64,000 nucleotides of DNA from Neolewinella agarilytica (GTDB lineage Bacteria > Bacteroidota > Bacteroidia > Chitinophagales > Saprospiraceae). Each line of letters begins with the position of its first letter. The first letter of the stretch is position 1. Shown one piece after another: positions 16,989 to 26,325 of the stretch. Made by a program: the position numbers and the translations under genes. The notes under the pieces were generated by a model. The model was not told the origin of the DNA, did no database searches, and saw nothing but the letters and a program-made list of their open reading frames with translations. Location of the stretch: positions 124,001 through 188,000 of the forward strand of contig NZ_FOFB01000008.1 in NCBI RefSeq assembly GCF_900110645.1, read 5' to 3'.

Positions 16989-17780
16989 ATGCGCTACTTC
17001 CTGCTCCTCACTATTCTCATTTCTGCCTGCGCCACCACCCGTTCACAGCCCGGGAATAGTGTAGATCGCTTCTTCCTGGACCCCACCGGAAAAACGTATT
17101 TTCTGCTGGCCGATGAACGGTTGGTAACCGACAATCCGCTGGGACAAAACCGGTTCGAGTTTTTTGACAGCAGCCTGGGAAGTCCGGACGTGGTGGACGT
17201 CGCCAACCCCTTTTCCGTCATGTTGTTTTACGCAGATTATGGTCAGTTGATCATTCTGGATCGTACGTTGAGCGAACGCAGCCGCCTGGACCTCTTCTCC
17301 GTGGAAGATATCCTGGAGCCCTCGACCGTGGCCCGGGCCTCCGATAATAAGGTGTGGGTGTTTGACAATTGGGATTACCGGCTCAAGCTGCTCGACCAGT
17401 CGGGGAAGGTCCGTCAGCGCAGTAACGATCTCCGCCTGGAGATTCGTGCCGTGATACCACCGGACGCCATTTACGTCAATCGCGGGCAGGTCTTACTGCA
17501 TTATAGAGCTGATCACCGGGCAGCCTTATTCACTAACTATGGCCGCTTTGAGCGGTGGATAACTTTTCCACCGGCGGAGGATTTCGCCTGGAACCCGCCC
17601 TACTTGCTGGGCCGCAGTAAAGACAGCTTCTGGATTTGGGATGCCGTCACTAATCAACAAAAGGAGCAGCCGCGGCCGCAGGTGCCCGGAGAGGTGAAGG
17701 AGCAATGGATACCGATGGCGGAGGGCTACCTCCGCTTGAACACAGCAACCGGCAAAACAGAGGAAGTTAAATTCAATTAA
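16989..17780 (+). CDS. lipoprotein, conserved-looking, unknown function
   Basis: A 263-aa protein with a leader and lipobox LISACATT (Cys near 14). The mature part has short repeating beta-rich blocks (KTYFLLADERL, QLIILDRTLS, KVWVFDNWDYRLKLLDQSG) that suggest a beta-propeller-like sensor or scaffold. No catalytic motif is seen. A dispersed-repeat copy near the 3' end encodes QPRPQVPGE. It is divergent from the OMP gene and precedes the GH73-like gene. Confidence 0.65.
   Translation: MRYFLLLTILISACATTRSQPGNSVDRFFLDPTGKTYFLLADERLVTDNPLGQNRFEFFDSSLGSPDVVDVANPFSVMLFYADYGQLIILDRTLSERSRLDLFSVEDILEPSTVARASDNKVWVFDNWDYRLKLLDQSGKVRQRSNDLRLEIRAVIPPDAIYVNRGQVLLHYRADHRAALFTNYGRFERWITFPPAEDFAWNPPYLLGRSKDSFWIWDAVTNQQKEQPRPQVPGEVKEQWIPMAEGYLRLNTATGKTEEVKFN
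17667..17690 (+). repeat. dispersed repeat copy inside a lipoprotein gene
   Basis: CAGCCGCGGCCGCAGGTGCC lies in frame and encodes QPRPQVP. Confidence 0.55.
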
Positions 17781-17785
17781 AACAA

Positions 17786-17817
17786 TTTGTTTTTAATGAA
17801 GCCATTTCCTATCTTTG
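17786..17817 (+). promoter_or_regulatory. Bacteroidota-type promoter upstream of the GH73-like gene
   Basis: TTTG at 17786-17789 and TATCTTTG at 17810-17817 are separated by 20 bp, matching the -33/-7 pattern of the Bacteroidota housekeeping sigma factor. It lies just after the preceding lipoprotein gene and about 110 bp before the start at 17930. Confidence 0.65.
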
Positions 17818-17929
17818 CAACAGACGAATAAACTTGTCTTTTTATTCCGTTGACAATTCACACTCGGAGCGGCCATTCGGATTTATTGGTCAGGGCAGGG
17901 CAAAGACCCGCCCATTAAGGTTGCAAAAA

Positions 17930-18676
17930 ATGACACTTTCTCTTTCACGCGTGTTGTCCTTCGCCGGGCGGCACTGGCTTCGCCTGCTCATCATTGGCGG
18001 GGCCCTTTTCGTCCTTACCCGCAAGCAGGTAAATTTCAACGTTCGCTTAGGAAGTCCTGCTCCGACGGAGGAGGCCGCTCCTGCCCCCGTCAATGTGCCG
18101 CCCGTCACCCTCAACTCTGAGACTCCGATCCTAACCGAAAAGTTGCCCGAGCAACCGATCGCGGAGCAGAGCGGTGGCTTTTTTGAACGCTTTAGTTTGT
18201 TTGGTGGCGGAGGTGGGGAAGCCTCAGCCTATGACCAGCTCACCCGCCTGGAACAAAAGACGGTAGAAGATTTCATCCGCCGCTTCAGCAACGTAGCTCA
18301 GGCGGAGCAGGAAAAGTTTGGCGTTCCTTCGAGTATTACGCTGGCCAATGCTTTGCTGCATACCCGGGCCGGCAGCGCGCCAGCGGCGCGCGACCACAAC
18401 AACTTCTTCGCCCTGGGCTGTGATGACGACTGGCCGGGCTCCACCGGCCGGGCCGACGGTAAATGCATCCGCCGCTACGAGACCGCCTGGACGAGCTTCC
18501 GCGACCACAGTCTCTATGTCACCTCCGGGCGATACGCCCCCATGACACAGTTCGGGGAGACAGACTACCAGCGCTGGGCCGCTGGCCTGGGGGAGCTCGG
18601 CTTCAATGATACGGATGATCTCTCCCGACAGTTACTGCGCACCATTGATCGCTGGCAGCTTTTTCGCTTTGATTAA
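17930..18676 (+). CDS. membrane-anchored glucosaminidase-domain (GH73-like) protein lacking the catalytic Glu
   Basis: The ATG at 17930 gives 248 aa, with one membrane helix near residues 14-32, a Pro-rich linker, and a C-terminal FlgJ/AtlA-type glucosaminidase domain. The domain is recognisable from VPSSITLANALL, the HNNFFALGCDD block, the CIRRYETAWTSFRDHSLY block and a RYAPMTQFGETDYQRWAAGL end. Active enzymes read AxLESGxG at the catalytic site; here it is ALLHTRAG, with CAT (His) where Glu is expected. It may bind rather than cleave peptidoglycan, or use another residue. A promoter lies at 17786-17817. Confidence 0.78.
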   Translation: MTLSLSRVLSFAGRHWLRLLIIGGALFVLTRKQVNFNVRLGSPAPTEEAAPAPVNVPPVTLNSETPILTEKLPEQPIAEQSGGFFERFSLFGGGGGEASAYDQLTRLEQKTVEDFIRRFSNVAQAEQEKFGVPSSITLANALLHTRAGSAPAARDHNNFFALGCDDDWPGSTGRADGKCIRRYETAWTSFRDHSLYVTSGRYAPMTQFGETDYQRWAAGLGELGFNDTDDLSRQLLRTIDRWQLFRFD

Positions 18677-18715
18677 GGAGCTACGATTATCGGCAAACCT
18701 GTTATCTTAGCCCAT

Positions 18716-18832
18716 ATGACTAACCTTTCCAGATCAATCAATCGAAAGCCTGCTTACCTGTTGGTTTTTTTCGCCATGGTATTGTTGCTTTCCGGCTGCC
18801 GGGCTGCTGGTTGCGGCTGTCCGATGTACTGA
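18716..18832 (+). CDS. 38-residue Cys-rich lipoprotein
   Basis: A short gene with its own -7-like box (TATCTTAG, 18703-18710) ending 5 bases before the ATG. The product begins MTNLSRSINRKPAYLLVFFA, continues with a hydrophobic stretch and lipobox LLLSGC, and ends RAAGCGCPMY. The mature peptide is only about 11 residues, with three Cys in total including the lipidated one. The order of positive N-region, hydrophobic core, lipobox and immediate stop is hard to obtain by chance. The function is unknown. It follows the GH73-like gene on the same strand. Confidence 0.6.
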   Translation: MTNLSRSINRKPAYLLVFFAMVLLLSGCRAAGCGCPMY

Positions 18833-18988
18833 CTTTTGTCAGGAAAACATGAAAAAACGGTCTCAACAATAGGTCTACGGCCAAAAATCGTCGAATCTGG
18901 CTACATTTGTCGACTTTCGTGCAAATAGTGTGTTAGTAAGACGGACTTAGGTCTCAAGGGTTTCTCTTTGCTTTTAAAAAGATAATTC

Positions 18989-19028
18989 TCTGCACCTGCG
19001 TCCGCGGCCTCCGCTGAGCTTGCCGAAG
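18989..19028 (-). repeat. long dispersed repeat copy in the aconitase leader
   Basis: TGCACCTGCGTCCGCGGCCT followed by CCGCTGAGCTTGCCGAAG is the extended form of the repeat, about 40 bp. It is about 90% identical to the coding copy at 28996-29037. It lies 42 bp before the aconitase start codon. Confidence 0.8.
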
Positions 19029-19070
19029 TGCCCAAATGAGCCCACCACTAAGAAAAAGAAAATTTACCAC

Positions 19071-21350
19071 ATGGCATTTGATATCGATCTGATTAAGAAG
19101 GTCTACGCTGACCTCCCCGGCAAAGTTGCCGAAGCCCGCAAAGTGCTGGGCCGCCCCCTCACCCTGAGCGAAAAAATTCTTTACAGCCACTTACACGAAG
19201 AGAGTCCGCTGGCCAACTACGGTCGTGGAAAGGATTACGTGATGTTTGCCCCTGACCGCGTCGCGATGCAGGATGCTACGGCTCAGATGGCCCTGCTCCA
19301 ATTCATGATGGCAGGACGCGACAAAGTCGCCGTGCCTTCCACCGTTCACTGTGATCACCTGATCCAGGCCAAAATTGGTGCAGATGCTGACCTGCAACAC
19401 GCCATTAATACCAGTAACGAGGTCTTCAACTTTCTGGAGTCTGTTTCTGACAAATACGGCATCGGCTTCTGGAAACCAGGCGCAGGTATCATTCACCAGG
19501 TTGTTCTGGAAAACTATGCTTTCCCCGGCGGAATGATGATCGGTACGGATAGTCACACCGTGAACGCTGGTGGCCTTGGTATGGTCGCTATCGGTGTTGG
19601 CGGTGCGGATGCCGTTGACGTAATGGCCGGTATGGCCTGGGAGCTCAAGAACCCAAAACTGATCGGGGTAAAACTGACCGGTAAGCTTTCCGGATGGTCC
19701 GCTCCGAAGGACGTTATCCTGAAAGTAGCCGACATCCTCACCGTAAAAGGTGGAACGGGTGCCATCGTTGAATACTTCGGCGAAGGTGCCAAGAGCATGA
19801 GTTGTACGGGTAAAGGTACCATCTGTAATATGGGTGCCGAGATCGGGGCCACTACCTCTACCTTTGGCTACGACGAAAGCATGGACCGCTACCTTCGGGC
19901 AACCGGCCGTGAAGACGTTGCCGACGCTGCTAAAGAAGTAGCCGAGCACCTCACCGCCGACGCGGAGTGTTACGCTGATCCGGAAAAGTACTTCGACCAG
20001 GTAATCGAGATCAACCTCTCTGAGCTGAAGCCACTGATCAACGGACCATTCACGCCAGACCTCTCCACGGCTGCCGGCTCCGAAATGACGGAAAGAGCAA
20101 CGGCTAACGACTGGCCACTGGACGTGGAATGGGGCCTTATCGGTTCCTGTACCAACTCCAGCTATGAGGATTTATCCCGGGCCGCTTCCATTGCACGTCA
20201 GGCCGTGGCTAAAGGGCTGACCACTAAAGCAGAATTTGGTATCAACCCGGGCTCTGAGCAGGTTCGCTTCACAACGGAGCGCGACGGCATCATTAAGGCC
20301 TTCGAAGACCTCAACGCTAAGATCTTCACCAACGCATGTGGGCCATGTATCGGCCAGTGGGCGCGCTACAATGACCCCATGAATGCTCCGAAGAACAGCA
20401 TCATCCACTCCTTCAACCGGAACTTCTCCAAGCGTGCCGACGGTAACCCGAACACCCACGCTTTCGTAGCTTCTCCTGAAATGGTAGCCGCTATCGCGAT
20501 TTCCGGTCGTTTGGACTTCAACCCAATGACCGACACCCTCGTTAATGATAAGGGCGAAGAAGTGATGCTCGACGAGCCAACCGGTTACGAGCTTCCACCG
20601 GATGGTTTTGACGTAGAAGACCGTGGTTTCAACGCACCGGCCGAAGATGGCAGCGGCGTAGAAGTAGTGGTCGCACCAACGTCTGATCGCCTGCAGCTGC
20701 TGACCCCGTTCGTGCCCATCACGCAGGATGATATGACGGATATGCGCGTACTCATCAAGGTAAAAGGTAAGTGTACGACGGACCACATCTCAATGGCCGG
20801 CCCCTGGTTGAAGTACCGTGGTCACCTCGAGAACATCTCTGAGAACTGTTACACGGGCGCTATCAACTTCTTCAACGACAAGGCTAACAAGGTATTGAAC
20901 TACGTCGTCAATGATTACGTAGCCGTGCCGGACTCCGCAAAAGCCTACCAGGCTAAAGGCATCGGGACCGTAGTCTTCGGTGAAGAGAACCTGGGAGAAG
21001 GGTCATCCCGCGAGCACGCTGCCATGGAGCCTCGCTTCCTGGGCGTAAACGCAGTTATCGTGAAGTCATTCGCGCGTATCCACGAAACGAACCTGAAGAA
21101 GCAGGGTATGTTAGCCCTCACTTTCGTGGACAAAGACGACTACGATAAAGTCCGCCAGGACGATGTCGTTACCATCAAGGGCTTCGACCAGATGGCTCCA
21201 GGCAAAAACCTGACCATCAAACTGGACCACCACGACGGTACGAACGACGAGTTCGAAGTAGCGCACACCTACAACGCCGCTCAGATCGAGTGGGTACGTG
21301 CCGGCTCTGCTCTGAATAAGATTCGTCAGGACGTTGCTGCAGGGGCGTAA
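19071..21350 (+). CDS. acnA: aconitate hydratase
   Basis: From the ATG at 19071 the protein has 759 aa and begins [12 protein letters not shown]; an in-frame ATG at 19020 falls in the dispersed repeat and is rejected. It isomerises citrate to isocitrate in the TCA cycle. The [4Fe-4S] ligands are visible as GSCTNSS and NACGPCIG. The HCDHL and [11 protein letters not shown] substrate segments and the C-terminal swivel domain ([14 protein letters not shown]) are present. Length and order resemble the mitochondrial-type aconitases usual in Bacteroidota. A strong terminator follows. Confidence 0.95.
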   Translation: MAFDIDLIKKVYADLPGKVAEARKVLGRPLTLSEKILYSHLHEESPLANYGRGKDYVMFAPDRVAMQDATAQMALLQFMMAGRDKVAVPSTVHCDHLIQAKIGADADLQHAINTSNEVFNFLESVSDKYGIGFWKPGAGIIHQVVLENYAFPGGMMIGTDSHTVNAGGLGMVAIGVGGADAVDVMAGMAWELKNPKLIGVKLTGKLSGWSAPKDVILKVADILTVKGGTGAIVEYFGEGAKSMSCTGKGTICNMGAEIGATTSTFGYDESMDRYLRATGREDVADAAKEVAEHLTADAECYADPEKYFDQVIEINLSELKPLINGPFTPDLSTAAGSEMTERATANDWPLDVEWGLIGSCTNSSYEDLSRAASIARQAVAKGLTTKAEFGINPGSEQVRFTTERDGIIKAFEDLNAKIFTNACGPCIGQWARYNDPMNAPKNSIIHSFNRNFSKRADGNPNTHAFVASPEMVAAIAISGRLDFNPMTDTLVNDKGEEVMLDEPTGYELPPDGFDVEDRGFNAPAEDGSGVEVVVAPTSDRLQLLTPFVPITQDDMTDMRVLIKVKGKCTTDHISMAGPWLKYRGHLENISENCYTGAINFFNDKANKVLNYVVNDYVAVPDSAKAYQAKGIGTVVFGEENLGEGSSREHAAMEPRFLGVNAVIVKSFARIHETNLKKQGMLALTFVDKDDYDKVRQDDVVTIKGFDQMAPGKNLTIKLDHHDGTNDEFEVAHTYNAAQIEWVRAGSALNKIRQDVAAGA

Positions 21351-21420
21351 AACACTTTGCGCTTTTAGACGAGAACCACGCTTCGCCTGGTTTTCTTTTA
21401 GACGGCCTTCGGCCTTTTAG

Positions 21421-21456
21421 AAAACCGCTTCAACCTTATGGGTTGGGGCGGTTTTC
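21421..21456 (+). terminator. Rho-independent terminator after aconitase
   Basis: AAAACCGCTTCAACC pairs with GGTTGGGGCGGTTTT around a short loop and is followed by CTTGTTTTT. A smaller GGCCTTCGGCC hairpin lies just upstream at about 21403. Confidence 0.85.
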
Positions 21457-21520
21457 TTGTTTTTGGTCGTACGATGAGCGGCTTTGAGCTCGTGAAGAAT
21501 TTAAGCCCGACATTAGCGTC

Positions 21521-22210
21521 ATGCGAATCCCTGACAGATATTACGGACTCCACCCGGCGTTTGCCTGGCTGATAAGCCTGGTGATGGCTGGTTTTGGTTT
21601 AATGGTCACCTTTGCCGTTTTTGAAGTGGACGATTCTCTGGGCTTTTTCGGGGATATGCTGGGGCTCCTCCTCATTGCCCCTTTGCTGATGTTTTTATGG
21701 ACGCCTTTTATCCGAGTGGCGGGTTGGTATAAATATTACTCTCCACTGTTTTTGGTCTTTGGTGAATCAAAGACCCGCATAGAAATTCATAGCGGCCCAT
21801 CCGTTGATTATCTCCTCCATTTACGGGGTATACCTCCCGGCAAAGAGTTGCAGCGAACGGTCCTCGCCTTCTACCTGCAGGGCTTGCTTAATATTGCCGA
21901 CAAGGTGGCGAGTTCAGAAGACCCCGCGACCGTCGAAATTGTTGGCACCTCTTATTTCTTCTCCGATCGGTCCGTAGAGCGGATGGGGTTTCAGGTAAGT
22001 CCTGGAGGCTGGTTGCATCGCATTAATCTGGTGTTCAGCTTTCTGGAGTTATTCCTCCTGAACTCTCTGTCGGCCGGAAAAGTAAAGGTTCCCAATATTT
22101 TTAAAGTGAAAAAAGCCAGTATGAGTGGCGAGCGGCTGCTGGAGCATCGGGAATATATCCAGCGGCTGTATGATCGAATGGCGACGGAGAGGAATCGGGC
22201 GTGGGAGTAA
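21521..22210 (+). CDS. membrane protein, unknown function
   Basis: A 229-aa protein with two predicted membrane helices near the N-terminus (LISLVMAGFGLMVTFAVF and MLGLLLIAPLLMFLW) and a soluble remainder with no recognised motif. The second half contains a basic stretch (VKVPNIFKVKKASMSGER). It stands alone after the aconitase terminator and meets the DUF1501 gene convergently with almost no gap. Confidence 0.7.
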   Translation: MRIPDRYYGLHPAFAWLISLVMAGFGLMVTFAVFEVDDSLGFFGDMLGLLLIAPLLMFLWTPFIRVAGWYKYYSPLFLVFGESKTRIEIHSGPSVDYLLHLRGIPPGKELQRTVLAFYLQGLLNIADKVASSEDPATVEIVGTSYFFSDRSVERMGFQVSPGGWLHRINLVFSFLELFLLNSLSAGKVKVPNIFKVKKASMSGERLLEHREYIQRLYDRMATERNRAWE

Positions 22211-22211
22211 A

Positions 22212-23678
22212 TCACCCTAGCACTTCCCGCACCACCTCCCCATGCACATCCGTCAGCCGGAAGTCCCGGCCCTGGAAGGGATAGGTTAAACGAGTATGGT
22301 CCACCCCGAGCTGGTGGAATATCGTTGCCTGAAGATCATGGATGTGAACGGCTCCTTCGGTGGGGTAATAACCAAATTCATCCGTAGCGCCATGGGTGTA
22401 GCCCGGGCGTAATCCGCCGCCGGCCATCCACATGGTGAAGGCTTCGCCGTGGTGATCCCGACCCTTGAAGGGGTTGGTCTTACCGCCCCGGTTTTCCTGC
22501 ATGGGGGTACGGCCGAACTCTCCGCCCCAAACGAGGAGTGTGTCCTCCAGCATCCCTCGTTGTTTCAGGTCGGTCAGAAGTGCCGACATCGGCCGGTCAA
22601 TTTCCCGGCAGCGGGCCTTGAAACCGCCGTGGAGATTCTCGAAGTCGTTGCTGCCATGGCTGTCCCACCCCCGATGATAGAGCTGGATGAAGCGAACGCC
22701 CCGCTCCGCCAGCCGGCGGGCCAGAAGGCAATTATTGGCAAAGGCATTCTCCCCCGGCTTTGTGCCATAGAGTTCGTGGATGTAGTCGGGTTCCTGGCTC
22801 ACGTCGGTAGCCTCCGGCACGGTCATCTGCATCCGGAAGGAGAGCTCGTATTGCTCAATGCGGGAGAGGACGTTCGGGTCGCCGACTTCTTCGTACTCCC
22901 GTCGGTTCAGGTCGCCGATGGCGTCCAGCGTCCGGCGGCGAACGTCGCGGGAAACTTTCTCCGGATTGTTGACGTAAAGAACGGGGTCTCCCTGAGAGCG
23001 AAACTCCACGCCCTGATAATTAGACGGCAAAAAACCACTACCCCAGAGACTTTTACCACCGCTGGGTTGTGACTCGCCGGAGACAAGGACGATGAAACCC
23101 GGGAGGTCATCATTGTCCGTCCCTAACCCGTAAGTTACCCAGGATCCGAAAGAAGGCTTTCCCGGCTGCGTACCGCCTGTGTGCATAAAGAGCTGGGCGG
23201 GAGCGTGGTTAAACTCTTCGGTTTTGACGGCCTTAAGGAAGGTGACATTGTCAACCTGCTTGCTGAATTCCGGGAGTAACTCGGACACCCACGCACGGCT
23301 TTCGCCGTGCTGCTGAAAGGCGAACTGTGGCCCCAGCATCTCCGGCACGCCGCGAATGAAGGCGAAGCGCTTCCCCTTAAGGAAAGAATCAGGGCAGAGT
23401 TGTCCGTCTAGCTTAGCCAACTCCGGCTTGTAATCAAAGAGTTCCAGCTGAGAAGGTGCGCCGGCCATGTGCAGAAAGATGACCCGTTTGGCGTGCGGGG
23501 CCAGGTGGAGCGCACGCTTCATGGCTTCACTAATTGCATCCTTGGGCGGCTCGGGCTTACCACAGCCAAGCATACCCAGGGCCATGCCACCAATGCCAAA
23601 GGCTGCGCTGCGGAATAGTTGGCGGCGAGTGAGGTAGGCCTGTTGACGGCGGAAGAATTCGTGGTCCAGAGAGGTCAT
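22212..23678 (-). CDS. DUF1501 protein with twin-arginine signal (planctomycete-type)
   Basis: A 488-aa sulfatase-like-fold protein. The N-terminus carries a twin-Arg motif (TRRQLFRSAAFGIGGMALG) followed by a Cys that could be lipidated, so Tat export is likely. The ending HIHDLQATIFHQLGVDHTRL and the block FGRTPMQENRGGKTNPFKGR are typical of DUF1501 proteins paired with PSD1-type cytochromes in Planctomycetes and Verrucomicrobia. The PSD1 partner lies immediately upstream on the same strand. Function is unproven; such pairs are thought to act on complex polysaccharides or other periplasmic substrates. A G13 tract and hairpin separate the two genes. Confidence 0.88.
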   Translation of the reverse strand: MTSLDHEFFRRQQAYLTRRQLFRSAAFGIGGMALGMLGCGKPEPPKDAISEAMKRALHLAPHAKRVIFLHMAGAPSQLELFDYKPELAKLDGQLCPDSFLKGKRFAFIRGVPEMLGPQFAFQQHGESRAWVSELLPEFSKQVDNVTFLKAVKTEEFNHAPAQLFMHTGGTQPGKPSFGSWVTYGLGTDNDDLPGFIVLVSGESQPSGGKSLWGSGFLPSNYQGVEFRSQGDPVLYVNNPEKVSRDVRRRTLDAIGDLNRREYEEVGDPNVLSRIEQYELSFRMQMTVPEATDVSQEPDYIHELYGTKPGENAFANNCLLARRLAERGVRFIQLYHRGWDSHGSNDFENLHGGFKARCREIDRPMSALLTDLKQRGMLEDTLLVWGGEFGRTPMQENRGGKTNPFKGRDHHGEAFTMWMAGGGLRPGYTHGATDEFGYYPTEGAVHIHDLQATIFHQLGVDHTRLTYPFQGRDFRLTDVHGEVVREVLG

Positions 23679-23694
23679 ATAAGGTAGCTTGTCC

Positions 23695-23707
23695 GGGGGG
23701 GGGGGGG
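23695..23707 (+). repeat. homopolymeric G13 tract
   Basis: Thirteen consecutive G residues lie 17 bp upstream of the DUF1501 start codon, so this is C13 on the coding strand. Long G/C tracts are prone to slipped-strand length change and could alter expression of the gene. Confidence 0.8.
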
Positions 23708-23741
23708 CAGGTCCGACTCGTTTACCGAGTAATCGGACCTG
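23708..23741. terminator. hairpin between PSD1 and DUF1501 genes
   Basis: CAGGTCCGA pairs perfectly with TCGGACCTG, enclosing a smaller CTCG/CGAG stem. It lies directly beside the G13 tract, between the PSD1 stop and the DUF1501 start. It could attenuate read-through or stabilise the transcript. Confidence 0.55.
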
Positions 23742-23759
23742 GAGGTCCTCCTCCCGGGT

Positions 23760-26012
23760 TCAACGTTTAACGAGTACTTCGTCAAGATTAAGAATTGCCC
23801 GGCAAACGGTTTCCATGGCAGCCAATTCAGGAGAGTTGGGTAAGGAATCTATCGCTTGAAACTCTGCCAGGTTAAGGGCGTACAGTTCTTGTAATCTAGC
23901 CGACTGGAAATCATCCGGTGGGCTGGCGGTCGCCCGCTCGAAGGCATAGGCGATCTGGTCCTCCACCTTGCTGTTATGCGCTTCCATGGCACCTGCGGCG
24001 AGCGCCTCCGCTGCTTCTACAAACACCGGATCATTCAGCGTCACCATTGCCTGTAAGGGCGTGTTCGTACGTATGCGACGGGACACGCAAAGCTCCCGCG
24101 ACGGTGCATCAAAGAGCAGCATCGTCGGGTAAGGGCTGGCGCGGCGGTAGAAAGTGTACAGTCCCCGCCGGTGGTTCTGGCCGTCCGGGCTCGTTTTCCA
24201 GCGGGCCACGTGGCGAATAACGTTCCACACGCCTTCAGGCTGATGGGGCATCACGCTGGGGCCATAGACCTTTGGGTTGAACAGCCCGCTGACCACTAAG
24301 GCCTGATCCCGGATCTGCTCAGCACTCAACCGGAAACGCGGCCCACGGGCCAGCCAGCGATTGTCGGGGTCCAGTGCCAGCTGCACGAAATCGGCGCTGC
24401 TGGACTGCCGGTAGGTCTGGCTGCTAACGATGGTGCGCAGCAGGCTTTTCAGCCGCCAGTTTTGCGCCTGCGTGAAATTAATCGCCAACCAATCGAGTAG
24501 TTCCGGATGGGTTGGCTTTTCACCCTGCACCCCAAAATCTTCCAGTGTCTTGACGATGCCCCGGCCAAAGAGTTGCTCCCAGACGCGGTTGACGAGCACG
24601 CGGCCGGTCATCGGGTTCCCCTCGTCCACCAGCCACTGCGCCAGCCCCAGGCGGTTGGGTGGAAAAGTCTTCCCCGTCTTGTCAAAAGTTGTTGGCGGAG
24701 CGGGCTCGATCGTATCCGCTTCCATCAACCAATTGCCGCGCACGAAAAGGCGATTGATGCGGCTGGAATCCGGTAAAAGGTCCTGCATTACTGGAACGGG
24801 CAGCGGCCTGAAGGCAGCAATGGCTGCTTCCAGCTCCGCTACTCTTGCGCGGGAGAGGGTGTCGTCCTGCAGCGCCCGTTCAAGGCCCGCCAGCTCCCGT
24901 AATCTGGCGGCGGACTGAAGGGGCAGCTTTGGCTCATCCGACGTTAAATCAGCGTCGGCCGTATTGTTAAAGTAGCCCTTTACGGCGTAGTATTCTTCGT
25001 GCCGAACGGGGTCGTAGGGATGACTATGACACTGCACGCAGCTGAAAGTAGAACCCTGCCAGACCTCCATCGTTACGTTGGCGCGATCCATAACGGCCTT
25101 GACCCGAAACTCTTCGTCGTCAGTGCCACCTTCGTCATTGGTCATGGTGTTGCGGTGAAAAGCGGTGGCCAGCAGGTCTTGCCCGGTAGGCGCAGGAAAG
25201 AGGTCTCCGGCGAGTTGGCGCAGGGTAAAGCTGTCGATTGGCATATCCTGATTAAAGGCTTCGATGACCCAGTCGCGGTAAAGGAACATGGTTTTCCGGA
25301 TGTGGTCTTTCTGGTAGCCCTGGGAGTCGGCGTAGCGTGCCAGATCAAGCCAGAAGCTGGCCCAACGCTCCCCGAAATGTTCGGAGGCGAGGAGCTCATC
25401 AATAACCTGCTGGTAGGCTTCTTCGGTTGGGTTATCGGCAAAGGCCCGGCTGACTTCCGGGCTGGGGGGCAGACCGATCAGGTCAAGGTAAAGCCGGCGG
25501 ATCAGGGTTGTGGGCGCGGCCGCAGGTGCGGCGGAAAGACCTTTGGCAAGCAGGGTTTTGCCCACGAAGGCATCCACCGGGTGCTCCGCCCCCGCAGGAA
25601 TGGCCGGCAACTCCGGCCGCACGTACGCCCAGTGCTCTTCCCAGGCTGCCCCTTCGGCTATCCAACGGCGGATGAGCTCCACCTCCGTCTCATTGAGGCG
25701 GTCGCCTTCGGGCGGCATCACCAGTCCCTCGCGCTCACTGGTGATCCTGCGGTAGACTTCGCTCTCCTCGGGCTTTCCGGGCACAACGGCCATTTTCTCC
25801 GAGCGCAACTCTTTATACATATCCTCCTCAAAGAGAAAACTCAGGCCGCCTAGCTGCCGGACACCGCCGTGGCAAGACATGCACTTCGCCCCAAGTATTG
25901 GCCGGATGTCATTGGCAAAGCTGACGGGGGACGCTTCTTGCTCACAGCCGGCCAATCCGAAAAAGATTAGCGGGCAAAACAAACCCAGCAAAACACGGAA
26001 TGATCGACACAT
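23760..26012 (-). CDS. PSD1 / planctomycete cytochrome-c-type lipoprotein (DUF1549-DUF1553)
   Basis: A 750-aa exported protein with lipobox FGLAGC (Cys23). One c-type haem motif CMSCH (AKCMSCHGG) lies just after the N-terminus and belongs to a PSCyt1-like domain. DUF1549-like (RLYLDLIGLPPSPEV, FGERWASFWLDLARYADS) and DUF1553-like (GRVLVNRVWEQLFGRGIV, RRIRTNTPLQAMVTLNDP) blocks follow. This is the standard layout in Planctomycetes, where the protein is always near a DUF1501 gene, as here. Electron transfer to or from its DUF1501 partner is plausible. A dispersed-repeat copy encodes an Ala/Pro stretch (SAAPAAAPTT). Confidence 0.9.
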   Translation of the reverse strand: MCRSFRVLLGLFCPLIFFGLAGCEQEASPVSFANDIRPILGAKCMSCHGGVRQLGGLSFLFEEDMYKELRSEKMAVVPGKPEESEVYRRITSEREGLVMPPEGDRLNETEVELIRRWIAEGAAWEEHWAYVRPELPAIPAGAEHPVDAFVGKTLLAKGLSAAPAAAPTTLIRRLYLDLIGLPPSPEVSRAFADNPTEEAYQQVIDELLASEHFGERWASFWLDLARYADSQGYQKDHIRKTMFLYRDWVIEAFNQDMPIDSFTLRQLAGDLFPAPTGQDLLATAFHRNTMTNDEGGTDDEEFRVKAVMDRANVTMEVWQGSTFSCVQCHSHPYDPVRHEEYYAVKGYFNNTADADLTSDEPKLPLQSAARLRELAGLERALQDDTLSRARVAELEAAIAAFRPLPVPVMQDLLPDSSRINRLFVRGNWLMEADTIEPAPPTTFDKTGKTFPPNRLGLAQWLVDEGNPMTGRVLVNRVWEQLFGRGIVKTLEDFGVQGEKPTHPELLDWLAINFTQAQNWRLKSLLRTIVSSQTYRQSSSADFVQLALDPDNRWLARGPRFRLSAEQIRDQALVVSGLFNPKVYGPSVMPHQPEGVWNVIRHVARWKTSPDGQNHRRGLYTFYRRASPYPTMLLFDAPSRELCVSRRIRTNTPLQAMVTLNDPVFVEAAEALAAGAMEAHNSKVEDQIAYAFERATASPPDDFQSARLQELYALNLAEFQAIDSLPNSPELAAMETVCRAILNLDEVLVKR
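25512..25532 (+). repeat. dispersed repeat copy inside the PSD1 gene
   Basis: GGGCGCGGCCGCAGGTGC lies in frame. Read on the gene's strand it encodes the Ala/Pro-rich APAAAP. Confidence 0.55.
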
Positions 26013-26325
26013 ATAGTAAGGCAGAAGGAACCAACTGAAGCAGCCCTAAAGTAAGCGTTTTCGAGCTTGAAAGAGACTAACGGTCTTTAGCATAATCTTT
26101 TCTTCTAGCTTTTTAGCTAAATCAAATGGCATACACCCATGGTCCTGTTGATCAATAGACTGCGCGTCTTAACGGTATGGCAGCATCATTTTACTATCCT
26201 GCTCTCCGCCCGAAGCTTTCCCCGGGTTGGTGGAAATAAAAGTTTAAACGAGTTCAATGAAGAAGAAACAAGGGGCTGTATCTTGAGGCACACCTTGAAT
26301 ACCTGAGTCGCTAAAATTTACCATC
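26013..26325. other. intergenic region, divergent PSD1 and NHL genes
   Basis: A gap of 313 bp between divergent start codons with no convincing gene. It should hold both promoters, but I see no perfect TAnnTTTG box. No hairpin or repeat stands out. Confidence 0.5.

Noticed and set aside
23988-24014. Possible further dispersed-repeat copy (GCACCTGCGGCGAGCGCCTC) in the PSD1 gene
   Set aside because: Only partial core match inside Ala-rich coding sequence; could be chance.
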